Positions 43,785 to 52,442 of a stretch of DNA of 64,000 nucleotides are shown here, piece after piece. The stretch is taken from contig JADJQY010000005.1 of assembly GCA_016712505.1 (NCBI GenBank), positions 295,498-359,497 on the forward strand, given 5' to 3'. This DNA comes from Candidatus Eiseniibacteriota bacterium (GTDB lineage Bacteria; Eisenbacteria; RBG-16-71-46; CAIMUX01). The position numbers and the translations under genes are program-made. The notes under the pieces are model-generated. The model saw nothing but the letters and a program-made list of their open reading frames with translations. It did no database searches and was not told the origin of the DNA. Within the stretch, counting starts at the first letter, position 1, and each line of letters begins with the position of its first letter.

Positions 43785-46174
43785 GGACGCGCGCCGACCT
43801 CTTCGCCGGCAAAGCGCTCGAGATCGCGGGCCAGGAGCTCGCCGTCGGGACGCGACCGGATCGCAACCAGGGCGCGCTCCGCAGCGGCATCGAGCGGCGC
43901 CCCCCATCCAGACGCGGCCCGGCGCTGGAAGTACGAATCGAGCTCCCCCTGCGCCTCCGTGAACACCTCTCCGTAGGTCTCCCCGCGGGACAGCACCGAG
44001 CCGACGCCTCTCCGGGCCAGAGCCAGATAGTACATCGCCCGGGCATTGCCCGAGGCGAGATCGAGCGCGCGTTCCAGCCCGCGCGCTGCCCCGGGCGCGT
44101 CTCCCTGTCGGAGCCGGACCAGGGCGCGGTAGTAGATCAGGACCGGGTCCTCGCCCGCTGACGCCAGGGCGTCGAACTCCCGCCCCGCGACCTCGAGCTC
44201 TCCCAGGTAGAAGTTCGCCACCGCGAGGTTGAACCGACCCTCCCCATCCTCCGGCTTCACCCGCAGGAGCGCCGCGAGCGCCTCGCGCGCATCCCCGTAG
44301 CGCTGCTGCTGCAGCCGGATGTAGCCGAGATGGGAGTAGAGATCGGGCGTGGTATCGCCGAGGCGCCGCGCCTCCTCCAGATGCTCCGCCGCCCTCTGGT
44401 AGTCGCGTCGCTTCTCGTAGATGAGTGCGAGGTTGAAGTGCGCTTCCTTGAGCAGCGGATTTTGCGTCAGCGCCGCCTCGTACGCCGTGACCGCCTCGTC
44501 CTCCCGCTCGAGCCGCGCGTAGAGGTGTCCTTCGAGGTAAAGGGTCATCGGATGCTCCCGCCCCTCGGTCGGCATCCGTTCCAGCAATGCCATGGCTGCC
44601 TCGGGCGTCTCCTGCCGCGAGGAAAGGAGAATGAGGTTGTTCCAGGCGAAGACATTGGCCGGAAGCAGCTCGATCGCCCGCCGGTAGGCCGCCGTCGCCT
44701 CGGTCGGTTTCTTGACCGCCTCGTAGGCATTTCCCATCTGCAACCAGGTGATCGACTCTTGTGAGCGGGCCGGCGCTCCCGCAGGAAGGAACGACGCAGC
44801 CAGCAGTCCGGCCCCAACTCCGACCGAGCCCAAGGGCCAGGCGGCGCGGCCCCGAGCGGCCTCGATCAGCCGCGCCAGCGCCGCGCCGGCCAGTACGCCG
44901 AGCGCCGGCGCGGTCTCCATCCGGTAGCGCGAACTGACATAGAAGGCGAGGCATCCGGCGAATCCGGCCAGGAACGAGAGGAGAACGATCCGCGCGACGC
45001 GCGGGTCGCGTCGACGCGACTCGGCCAGGACCGCCCCGGCCACCCCGAGTGCCAGCAGGAGGCCGAAGGGCACCGCCGCGAGACGTACCGGCCAGAGTCG
45101 CTCCTGCTCGATGTAGAAGGAGTAGTTGTCCGCGTACTCGTATCCGGTCACGAAGCGAAAGAGCTTACGGCCCTCGAGGCGCAGCCAGTCGAGGGGGCGC
45201 GAACGAATGAACTGAAGCGCCTGACCGGTCCAGAATCGACTCGTCTCCGACGGCTTGAGCGCGCGCCCCATCTCCCGCTCCGCCACTCGCGTTTCGAGCA
45301 CCCTCTGCTCCGTGGCGGAGCCGAAGAGATCGAACTTCCGGACGATGGTGAGCAGCCCGGAGGCGTTCTCTTCGTTGTTCCCCTGGTAGAAGGTCATCCC
45401 GCCGTTGGAAGAGACGAGCACCCAGTCGCCGCCAACCACCCGGTTGCGGATGGCCACCGGCGCCACGATCAGCGCCAGCCCGAGAAGGTACGGAGACCAG
45501 CGGCGGAGGGCGAGCAGCCCCGCAGTGCGCCAGGTGCCGAAGGCGAGCACGAACGGCACCAGGACCGAGAGGAGCAGCCACTGCGGCCGGATGAGGCAGG
45601 CCAGGCCCCAGACCACCCCCGCGGCGCCGCGCCGCCCGGGCCCGCCCCCCTCGGCAGCCCGCACGGCGAGGAGCAGGCCCAGCGCATGGAGCGCCAAACC
45701 CAGGCTGGTGGCGAGCAGCTTCGACTCCGCCGCCATCAGCGGTCCGTAGAGCGCGAGCAGAGCCGCGGTCGCGACGGCCGCGCGCTCCCCCGCCAGGCGC
45801 CTCGCCAGCACCGCGCAGCTGCCGATCGTCACCAGCCCGGAGATCAGCTGCAGAATCGCGATCCAGGGGAGCGTCCCGCCCAGAACCCGGATCAAGCCGG
45901 CCAGCAGATAGGGGTAGAGCGGAGCGCGGTAGAACACCCCTTCGCCCCGTCCCCAGAGGTCCCCGCCCGCGATAGCCCGCGCCCACTCGTCGTAGATCTT
46001 CGCGTCGACCAACGGCGCCCGGTAGAGCGGGAAGGTGCCGGCGTAGAGCATCAGGTAGGCGATGCGGAGCAGAAGCGCCAGCCCGATGACCATCCAGGCA
46101 GCCCGGGGCAAGCCCCAAACGAGAACGGCCCGCGCGGGCGGGCCGTCGACGCTACGCGAGTTACGTTCGGACAT
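43781..46174 (-). CDS. GT-C-like membrane glycosyltransferase with C-terminal TPR repeats (first copy)
   Basis: 797 residues from ATG 46174. N-terminal membrane half with LALLLRIAYLMLYAGTFPLY and the loop APLVDAKIYDEWARAIAGGD, acidic residues typical of PMT/ArnT-like enzymes, then GVFYRAPLYPYLLAGLIRVL. From about residue 480 the protein consists of TPR units (VFAWNNLILLSSRQETPEAA, KEAHFNLALIYEKRRDYQRA, DLYSHLGYIRLQQQRYGDAR). Close paralogue of the protein at 52443-54344 by motif order. Transfer of a lipid-linked sugar to exported proteins is inferred; donor unknown. Lies downstream of the propeller gene, separated by the 17-bp repeat array. Confidence 0.85.
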   Translation of the reverse strand: MSERNSRSVDGPPARAVLVWGLPRAAWMVIGLALLLRIAYLMLYAGTFPLYRAPLVDAKIYDEWARAIAGGDLWGRGEGVFYRAPLYPYLLAGLIRVLGGTLPWIAILQLISGLVTIGSCAVLARRLAGERAAVATAALLALYGPLMAAESKLLATSLGLALHALGLLLAVRAAEGGGPGRRGAAGVVWGLACLIRPQWLLLSVLVPFVLAFGTWRTAGLLALRRWSPYLLGLALIVAPVAIRNRVVGGDWVLVSSNGGMTFYQGNNEENASGLLTIVRKFDLFGSATEQRVLETRVAEREMGRALKPSETSRFWTGQALQFIRSRPLDWLRLEGRKLFRFVTGYEYADNYSFYIEQERLWPVRLAAVPFGLLLALGVAGAVLAESRRRDPRVARIVLLSFLAGFAGCLAFYVSSRYRMETAPALGVLAGAALARLIEAARGRAAWPLGSVGVGAGLLAASFLPAGAPARSQESITWLQMGNAYEAVKKPTEATAAYRRAIELLPANVFAWNNLILLSSRQETPEAAMALLERMPTEGREHPMTLYLEGHLYARLEREDEAVTAYEAALTQNPLLKEAHFNLALIYEKRRDYQRAAEHLEEARRLGDTTPDLYSHLGYIRLQQQRYGDAREALAALLRVKPEDGEGRFNLAVANFYLGELEVAGREFDALASAGEDPVLIYYRALVRLRQGDAPGAARGLERALDLASGNARAMYYLALARRGVGSVLSRGETYGEVFTEAQGELDSYFQRRAASGWGAPLDAAAERALVAIRSRPDGELLARDLERFAGEEVGARP

Positions 46175-46236
46175 CGGGGAGATCAGGTTTCGGCTGGTTC
46201 AGCGCTGCCGGGCGGAGCGAACACCGCGGGGCGGGC

Positions 46237-46338
46237 CGTGCACTGCTGCTTACCGTGCACTGCTGCTTACCGTGCACTGCTGCTTACCGTGCACTGCTGC
46301 TTACCGTGCACTGCTGCTTACCGTACACTGCGGCGCAC
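46237..46338. repeat. 17-bp tandem repeat, five perfect copies plus one degenerate
   Basis: CGTGCACTGCTGCTTAC is repeated without any change at 46237, 46254, 46271, 46288 and 46305; a sixth, degenerate unit ends at 46338. It fills most of the 181-bp gap between the propeller gene stop (46356) and the glycosyltransferase start (46174). Perfect identity implies recent expansion. There are no spacers, so it is not a CRISPR. Confidence 0.97.
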
Positions 46339-46355
46339 CCCACATCGGCACGCGA

Positions 46356-48245
46356 TCAGCGGACCAGGGCGAGGTACCCCTGCACCACCTCGCCGTTCTG
46401 CGCCTCGACCTGGTACACGTAGACTCCAGGAACGACCAGGCGTCCGGAGGAGTTCTTGAGATCCCACTCCGCCACCGCGCGCTCGTCGCCATACTGATCC
46501 GGGCCGTGCGCCAGTTCCCGCACCAAATCACCCGCCACGGTGTAGAGCTTGATCTTCGCCCGGGCGGGGAGATTTCGGAACTCGACGTGCGGGGCACCCG
46601 ACACCTCCCACGGCACCTTCCCGAGTTCGTACGGGTTCGGGACGGTGTAGACCTCGGTCAGGAGCGGCGTCTCGGTACGCGCGCGCGCGCGGGATACGAT
46701 CGGCGTGGCGATGTTCGCCCCGGGATCGCGATAGAATCCCTGCTCGATCGGGTGGGCCAACTCGTCGAAGATCGCACCGTTCAGGTAGCGGCGGTTGAAC
46801 CGGGTCAGACTGTAGAAGTAGGGAATTCCGTTGTGCGGCCCGGCCAGTATCGCGTCTTCGATCGGCCCTTCCTGCGACGGATCGGGCGGATTCCGCCGGG
46901 CGATCATCGAGTCCGGATCGGTAAAGGCGCGCGCCTCGCCGGCGAAGGTCCAGGTCGAATCGTCAAAGTTGTACGAACGGAGCAGCACCGCGTCGCTGCC
47001 GCTGCGCGTCGGGCTCCGCCAGATCTTGTACCCCCCGAAACAGACGGGGTCGATCGCGGTCGGGATGCACCGCCCGCCGCGCAGCAGGGCAAACCGGCCG
47101 TTCTCGTCGCCCAGCAGCGCCCGGCGCCCATCGACGAACATCAGGAACGCCGTTACCGGCGCGGTCGCGATCTGCTCCGAGCGATAGAACTCCCCGGTGA
47201 TCCCGTTGCGAAGCTCGACCGTTCCGTCCCCACGCGAGACGAACAGGATCTGGCCGTCGGGCGAGGAGAAGCCGAGGTGGGACGGATTCGCATGCGGCTC
47301 GGACTGCCCCACCCCGAGGAGTTCGCCCGTGGCGAACGACCAGATGCGCACCTCGCCCCGATCATCGATCGACGCCAGCCTGCGGAAATCAGCGGTGTAG
47401 GCCAGGTCGACGATCGTGCCCTGGTGTCCCTCCAGGCGCAACCGCGGCGACTGCGGCTGCGCGGCAATCTCCCACACCCGGACGCGCGTCCCCGCGCCGC
47501 CCGCGGCCAGCTGCATCCCACTCGGTGTCGGGATCAGCTGCAGCGCGCTCGTACCGCCGTCCTGCACGGCCAGCTTGATCAAAGGCCGCGTCGCGTCGAG
47601 ATCCTGGAAGACCCGGATCGTGTCCTCCGTCCCCGCGACGGCGAAGCGGACGTCGGTCGGGTCGGTCGAGTTCGGGTAGAAGCGGACCAGTCGGACCGCG
47701 CCGCTCGACACGGTGGCTGACTGGAGCGGCTCCGAGGAGACCTGCTCCAGATCCCAGAGATGGACCGAGCCGTCGGCCGAAGCGGCCAGAGCCCAGCGAT
47801 TGGAGGCGTGCGCGGTCACGTCCGTGATCCCGGTCGCCCCACCCAGAGGGTACTGGCCGACAATCGAGCCCCCGACCAGGCTCCACCGGGTCAGGGCCGC
47901 GTCACCCACGGCATAGGAGAGCAACTCCGAGGTATTGCGCAGCGCGGCGATCGAAACGATATCCCGGCCCGCTCCGTGGACCAGGTCAAAGGCCGAGACC
48001 CGCTCCAGCACCGTGTTGCCGTTGAAGACCGGATCGTCTGCGTCCGGCTCCCAGGCCAGATCCACTCTTCGATCCCCGATCCCCGGAGGGGAGAGCAGGC
48101 TTCCCGCCCGAGCCCCGGGAGCGACCCACGAGCTCACCACGAGCATCCCCGCCGCCGAGACGAACAGAGCTCTCGCCCTGCCGGCTCTCACCTGTTGAGC
48201 AAACTCGCCTGCGATCACGATCCCCCTCACACGACTCCGGGCCAT
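46356..48245 (-). CDS. Secreted WD40-like beta-propeller protein with C-terminal sorting-type domain
   Basis: 629 residues from ATG 48245; GTG 48218 with GAGGGG 4 nt upstream would give a more normal signal peptide (LFVSAAGMLVVSSWVAPGARA). Repeats of about 40 residues with [HV]xxWD-type ends (SVHLWDLEQV, RVRVWEIAAQ, EVRIWSFATG) build a propeller over roughly residues 90-390. The C-terminus reads LTEVYTVPNPYELGKV, KIKLYTVAGDLVRELA and SSGRLVVPGVYVYQVEAQNG, the FlgD-like/T9SS-type pattern. Probably exported to the surface. Sits between the second lipoprotein gene and the first glycosyltransferase gene. Confidence 0.82.
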   Translation of the reverse strand: MARSRVRGIVIAGEFAQQVRAGRARALFVSAAGMLVVSSWVAPGARAGSLLSPPGIGDRRVDLAWEPDADDPVFNGNTVLERVSAFDLVHGAGRDIVSIAALRNTSELLSYAVGDAALTRWSLVGGSIVGQYPLGGATGITDVTAHASNRWALAASADGSVHLWDLEQVSSEPLQSATVSSGAVRLVRFYPNSTDPTDVRFAVAGTEDTIRVFQDLDATRPLIKLAVQDGGTSALQLIPTPSGMQLAAGGAGTRVRVWEIAAQPQSPRLRLEGHQGTIVDLAYTADFRRLASIDDRGEVRIWSFATGELLGVGQSEPHANPSHLGFSSPDGQILFVSRGDGTVELRNGITGEFYRSEQIATAPVTAFLMFVDGRRALLGDENGRFALLRGGRCIPTAIDPVCFGGYKIWRSPTRSGSDAVLLRSYNFDDSTWTFAGEARAFTDPDSMIARRNPPDPSQEGPIEDAILAGPHNGIPYFYSLTRFNRRYLNGAIFDELAHPIEQGFYRDPGANIATPIVSRARARTETPLLTEVYTVPNPYELGKVPWEVSGAPHVEFRNLPARAKIKLYTVAGDLVRELAHGPDQYGDERAVAEWDLKNSSGRLVVPGVYVYQVEAQNGEVVQGYLALVR

Positions 48246-48308
48246 CCCCGGTCTCGCCCGGCGTCCCAGTTTCCCGACCCCACCCGCGACCCGCCGCGGG
48301 CGAGGCCC

Positions 48309-50552
48309 TTAGTTATCCTTGCCCGTCACCACCCAGTTGACCGCAGCGGTACCCGCATCGAGCAGCGCGGTCGGATCCAGATACCACGGCTGGAAGCTCA
48401 AGACCATCGTGCGCCCCTGCTGCCGACCGTCGAGCGTGTCGGCGCGGGTCGACGCATAGCGCTGCCCGCAGATGGACCCCTCGACCGAAGACTGGATCGG
48501 AACCGAGGAGGCAGATTGCCAATCCCAGAAGCGGTTGAACGTCCGGGCGGCGTAGAGCGAATCGAGGCCGGCCTCGCGCACGATCGTGGCCGGTGTTCCG
48601 CGGAGCCCGTCCCAGTACTGGATTCCGCCCCGGTACTGACACAGGCGGTCACCCTGGTCGCAGTTGATCAGCTGCTGGGAGGCCCACTTCCGCTCGTCCA
48701 GAACCAGATCGGGATAGGCCGGGTGCAGCGACCGAGCGCCGATCATCCCGGAGGAGACCTTCTGCTCGGTGCTGGGGGTGTTTCGCGACGGCACGGATAC
48801 GATGTAGGTCCGATAGTGCATGAACTTCCAGAGGAACGAATCCTCGTCGTACCCGTCTTCCGGAGAATCTCCGGTCTCATTGTTTGGCGGGGTTTTCGGG
48901 TAACCGAGGTTTCCCTGTCGCCCGCCGGTCAACAACCCGGAGACATTTGACCCGGTGAGGAACAGCCGTCCGCCGGCACCGAGATAGGCCGAGAGGCGCG
49001 CTTTCTCCCGCTCCGTCGCAAAGAGGCCGGTCTTCTGCGTGTTCTGGCCGAGATGGCCATGCCAGAAAATGTGCTGGTACTGCGAGACGATCTCGAGCTT
49101 CAGGTCGTTCGGGAACGGCGCGCGATTCTCGTCCGTCGCGCTGCCGAACATCACGAAGTTGTCGATCGAGCCGAGCTGGTAGGCGCGGCGGAAGAAGTTG
49201 TCTCGCATGAAGGCATCATGGGTCGCGTCGTTCGGGATCGAGCCGAGCCGGGCATCGTCCACCATCAAGCCGAACTTCGAGAAGGTGAACACCACCACCT
49301 TGATGACGATCTTGCAGACCCGCTCGGAGTCCTTGGCATCGGTGATGTCGCGCATCTTGACCCAGAGAACATGGGTCTGCTCGCCTTCCTCACTGGGGAA
49401 GAAGAACGGGTACTGGTTCCCTTCCCAGCGGCCCCATCCGATCCACCCCCCGATGCCACGGGGGTCCCGGATCGACTCGTCCTCCGGATCGCCGATATCG
49501 AGCGCATAGTTCGAGTTGCCCGGGAGTGAGCCGTAGCCGGACGCATCCCCGACCCATTTGAAGCGCAACGGCTTGTTGCTCGGAACCGTGACCTCCCACA
49601 CGTCTCCATTCGGCGGCGACAGCGGAAAGGTGTGCGCGCCGAGCGACGGCTCCGAGACGGTTACGAACGGCTTCCCCACGTCCGGCTTGACCACGAAGGT
49701 GATGTAGTTGCGGTTGCGCACCAGATCCGGTTCAGTGGCCCCCGCTTCGTCGATCGACCGCACGGCAAAGGCCAATCGCGCCGTGCCCGGCAGGTCGTTC
49801 AGTTGCAAGGTACGCGCGGTCTCGGGGACGCGGATCCAGGCCTTCTTCGATCCGACCCGAAGGGTATCGAGGAGCAGGTTATCGCCGTTCAAGATCGAGT
49901 CGACGAACGCCTCTTCCGGGTCGGTCACCTCGCGGATGCGGACCAGCTTGTACTCGTAGAACAGCGGCTTCCGATCCGGCCGCGAACTGTCGAGGTCCTC
50001 TCCATCCCAGGTGATCACCGCGGTGCGCAGAAGCTGCGGGATCTGCTGCGTGCGGAGGTCAGGGAAAGTGATCCGGCTCTGAGGTGCGATGGTCTTGGCA
50101 TTGAAGAGGCGGGAGTCGATCCGCGAAACGGCGAATTCATTGTCCACCGCCCGGATGTAGAACGAGTGCCAATCCGAGAGCTGGCTCCCACCCGGCTCGA
50201 CCCGGGTGGCGCGGAACTTGAGAAGGGATGAGAAGCTGGTGGTGTCGTGCCATGCGCGCTCACTGATCGTGTCGTCAATGGCGTACTGATAGAGCGCGAC
50301 CAAACCATCGTCGTCAGTCCCATGCCAGTGGAACTCGACCTTGTAGTCGATTCCCGATGAGTCCGAGGTTGCCGCACCGGCCGTGATCTTGACGCCGGGA
50401 CGCTCATTCGCGACCCGCGTTCCCTCCGCGGTATCGTCCGGCAAAAACGTGCCGCAACCCGCCATCACGACGGCACACAGGACCAGAACCAGCCATTGGG
50501 CGCGGCCCCAGAGGCTGCCGGCGAATCCTCGGCGCCAGTTGGTGTGCATCAT
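48309..50552 (-). CDS. Large lipoprotein, unknown function (paralogue of upstream lipoprotein)
   Basis: 747 residues from ATG 50552, 5 nt after AAGGAG. Lipoprotein signal (LVLVLCAVVMAGC). The N-terminal region has a KVEFHWHGTDDDGLVALYQY segment very like YWKGSDVDGEVTRYEW in the neighbouring lipoprotein, suggesting shared Ig/FN3-like repeats. The C-terminal half contains YQHIFWHGHLGQN and ARLSAYLGAGGRLFLTGSNV, reminiscent of amidotransferase-like flavodoxin folds (ThuA/DUF4350-type), then a 200-residue domain ending GTAAVNWVVTGKDN. Substrate unknown. It follows the other lipoprotein gene and precedes the propeller gene, forming a secreted-protein cluster. Confidence 0.78.
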   Translation of the reverse strand: MMHTNWRRGFAGSLWGRAQWLVLVLCAVVMAGCGTFLPDDTAEGTRVANERPGVKITAGAATSDSSGIDYKVEFHWHGTDDDGLVALYQYAIDDTISERAWHDTTSFSSLLKFRATRVEPGGSQLSDWHSFYIRAVDNEFAVSRIDSRLFNAKTIAPQSRITFPDLRTQQIPQLLRTAVITWDGEDLDSSRPDRKPLFYEYKLVRIREVTDPEEAFVDSILNGDNLLLDTLRVGSKKAWIRVPETARTLQLNDLPGTARLAFAVRSIDEAGATEPDLVRNRNYITFVVKPDVGKPFVTVSEPSLGAHTFPLSPPNGDVWEVTVPSNKPLRFKWVGDASGYGSLPGNSNYALDIGDPEDESIRDPRGIGGWIGWGRWEGNQYPFFFPSEEGEQTHVLWVKMRDITDAKDSERVCKIVIKVVVFTFSKFGLMVDDARLGSIPNDATHDAFMRDNFFRRAYQLGSIDNFVMFGSATDENRAPFPNDLKLEIVSQYQHIFWHGHLGQNTQKTGLFATEREKARLSAYLGAGGRLFLTGSNVSGLLTGGRQGNLGYPKTPPNNETGDSPEDGYDEDSFLWKFMHYRTYIVSVPSRNTPSTEQKVSSGMIGARSLHPAYPDLVLDERKWASQQLINCDQGDRLCQYRGGIQYWDGLRGTPATIVREAGLDSLYAARTFNRFWDWQSASSVPIQSSVEGSICGQRYASTRADTLDGRQQGRTMVLSFQPWYLDPTALLDAGTAAVNWVVTGKDN

Positions 50553-50640
50553 CTCTTCTCCTTGGGCCGTCGCCCGCCTGCCAGGAACTCGCGAACGGCG
50601 CGAACGTTCGCCCCCTTCGGGGGCCCCGTCGCCGGGCAAT

Positions 50641-50683
50641 CCTCAGTTCACCGACACGCCTCAATTCACCGACGCGTCAGTTT
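50641..50683. repeat. Two-and-a-half-copy 18-bp repeat at a lipoprotein stop codon
   Basis: CCTCAGTTCACCGACACG (50641-50658) and CCTCAATTCACCGACGCG (50659-50676) are followed by TCAGTTTAC (the stop region of the upstream lipoprotein, minus strand AAACTGA). The stop-codon segment matches the repeat start, so the array seems to be a duplication of the gene end. Confidence 0.75.
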
Positions 50684-52305
50684 ACGAGCGTGAAGCGAAT
50701 CGTGCGCGAGGTGGTGCGCTGTCCGACTGCTGCGTCTTCCACCGCCTCGCGAGCCTGGATCTCCAGGGCGTACTCGCCGGGGAGCATTCTGCGCCGCCCG
50801 GACGTGAACACGGCTCCCACGGCCCAGTACACCCCCTGCGGGATCCACTCCGAGTAGAAGCTGTCGGTCCCGAAGGAACCGTCGCTCTGCGGGAACGAGG
50901 CGAACCGATACCGCATCTCCACCGCTCCCGTGACGATCGGGTCTGGATCGATGCCGAAAAACTTGAGCACCAGGGTGTCTGCCGGCGATCCGGGCGGAAG
51001 CCTTCGGGAGATCTTCTCTCCCGGGTACGGACGCTGCACGAATCGGCCGATGTCCGGGATCTCCGTCCGCTCGATCAGTCGCACCGCCTTGTTCACGAAA
51101 ATGCGCAGGGTGTCGGGAGTCCCGTCCTCACGACCCAGCTTGTCGCGAGAGCGACACATCATCTCGCCGTCGAGCGTGAAGAGGCTGCCCTTCTCGAACT
51201 CGCGGGTCTCGGTCAGGCGGTCCCAGAATGCTGCGTCGACGACCAACCGCGCCTCGTAGTCCGCGACCGTGCCATCCGCCGTCGGGCTGTCACGATCGAA
51301 GGCGCGCACCCGGTTCTTGATCCGCAGCCCCGCCTGATTGACCGGAAGCGTGTCACCGTCGGCAATCGGCACGAAATCGTCGAGCTTGTTGTCCGTGGTG
51401 TCCGCCCAGTACCCCTTCATCGAGTCCAGGCTGCCGATGGATCTCGGAACGGGTGCCCACCGGCTCTGCGGATCGTAGTTCCAGACAAAGGTCCGGACCG
51501 TGGGATCAAGACCGGCAAACCCGGCGTCATCAACGGCACGAACGTACATGGTGTAGGTGCCATTGCGAAGACGGGAGGCCTCGTAGTCGGCCGTGGTATC
51601 GGCCAGGGTTCCCTCGATGTCATTGATCTCGAGCGGCGTGAGGTGGTGCGAGTAACGGGTCACATGGCCGACGCTGTCGATCCCCCCGTTCGGATCGAGC
51701 GCCACGTCGCAGTCGAATCCCCGCCAGGCGAACCGCACGCTGGATCCGGCCGGGATGGTGTCGGTGGGAGTACGCTGGTCGGTCGAGGTGATCAAGTGCT
51801 CGTTGCCGAACGGATCGACTCCGATGGCCCGGGTAAAGGTCACCGTCGGCTCACAATTGTTCCGCGCGGCGAAGAAGGTCCAGGCGGGGGTCTCATCCCG
51901 CTTCCCTTCGTTGTCGATCGCGCGCACGTAGAACCGATGTCCGAGCACTTCGCGGTTCGACTCCACCTGCAGGTTGAACGTGCTGTCGGTCCGGGAGGTC
52001 AGGTTGTACTCGATCGTCTCCGGGTCGGGCAGCGACTCCGTGATCGCCCACTCGTAGCGGGTCACCTCGCCGTCCACGTCCGACCCCTTCCAGTAGAGGT
52101 GGACGCGATAGAACGACGTCTGACTATCGCCCGGCGCGCCGGTCAAAATCGTCTCTGGCGCGCGATTTCGGTCGATCGGCAGGGCAGTCTCATCCCGGCA
52201 GCCGGGGGCCAGGAACCCGGCGATGATCGTCAGTAGTAGAAGGGCGATCGATCCGAAGGAGAGAAGAGAGGCCATTCGAACTTGCCGAGGCCGGTATCCA
52301 TCCAT
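50677..52305 (-). CDS. Lipoprotein with Ig/FN3-like repeats, unknown function
   Basis: 542 residues from ATG 52305 (ATG 52326 or 52275 are alternatives). Signal ALLLLTIIAGFLAPGC, with lipidated Cys. At least two similar modules: YRVHLYWKGSDVDGEVTRYEW, then GHRFYVRAIDNEGKRDETP, and later VRFAWRGFDCDVALDPNGGI, then YTMYVRAVDDAGFAGLDPTV. The D-x-D-G and YVRAxDxxG patterns are typical of FN3/cadherin-like beta-sandwiches. The C-terminus (VGAVFTSGRRRMLPGEYALE) is another strand-rich domain. First gene of the secreted cluster, with a strong promoter. Confidence 0.78.
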   Translation of the reverse strand: MDGYRPRQVRMASLLSFGSIALLLLTIIAGFLAPGCRDETALPIDRNRAPETILTGAPGDSQTSFYRVHLYWKGSDVDGEVTRYEWAITESLPDPETIEYNLTSRTDSTFNLQVESNREVLGHRFYVRAIDNEGKRDETPAWTFFAARNNCEPTVTFTRAIGVDPFGNEHLITSTDQRTPTDTIPAGSSVRFAWRGFDCDVALDPNGGIDSVGHVTRYSHHLTPLEINDIEGTLADTTADYEASRLRNGTYTMYVRAVDDAGFAGLDPTVRTFVWNYDPQSRWAPVPRSIGSLDSMKGYWADTTDNKLDDFVPIADGDTLPVNQAGLRIKNRVRAFDRDSPTADGTVADYEARLVVDAAFWDRLTETREFEKGSLFTLDGEMMCRSRDKLGREDGTPDTLRIFVNKAVRLIERTEIPDIGRFVQRPYPGEKISRRLPPGSPADTLVLKFFGIDPDPIVTGAVEMRYRFASFPQSDGSFGTDSFYSEWIPQGVYWAVGAVFTSGRRRMLPGEYALEIQAREAVEDAAVGQRTTSRTIRFTLVN

Positions 52306-52351
52306 TACAGCCCCCAAGAACCCCATTTGCCACAACCCCGTGACAGCGCGG

Positions 52352-52380
52352 ACTCTAGCATCCGATCTGGGGGGTGTCAA
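52352..52380 (-). promoter_or_regulatory. Sigma-70-like promoter for the lipoprotein cluster
   Basis: Minus-strand TTGACA (52375-52380), 17-bp spacer, TAGAGT (52352-52357). Near-consensus. Transcription would start about 52345, 40 nt before the chosen ATG. It lies in the 137-bp gap after the glycosyltransferase stop. Confidence 0.68.
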
Positions 52381-52442
52381 CCTCGCGGGGTGGTCGCAAC
52401 CCTCCCCCACCTCCCGTGTTTGCGCCCCCGGAAGCGCTCGCA

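Noticed and set aside
46237..46338. Possible CRISPR array
   Set aside because: Repeats are directly contiguous without spacers and only 17 bp long; no cas genes nearby.
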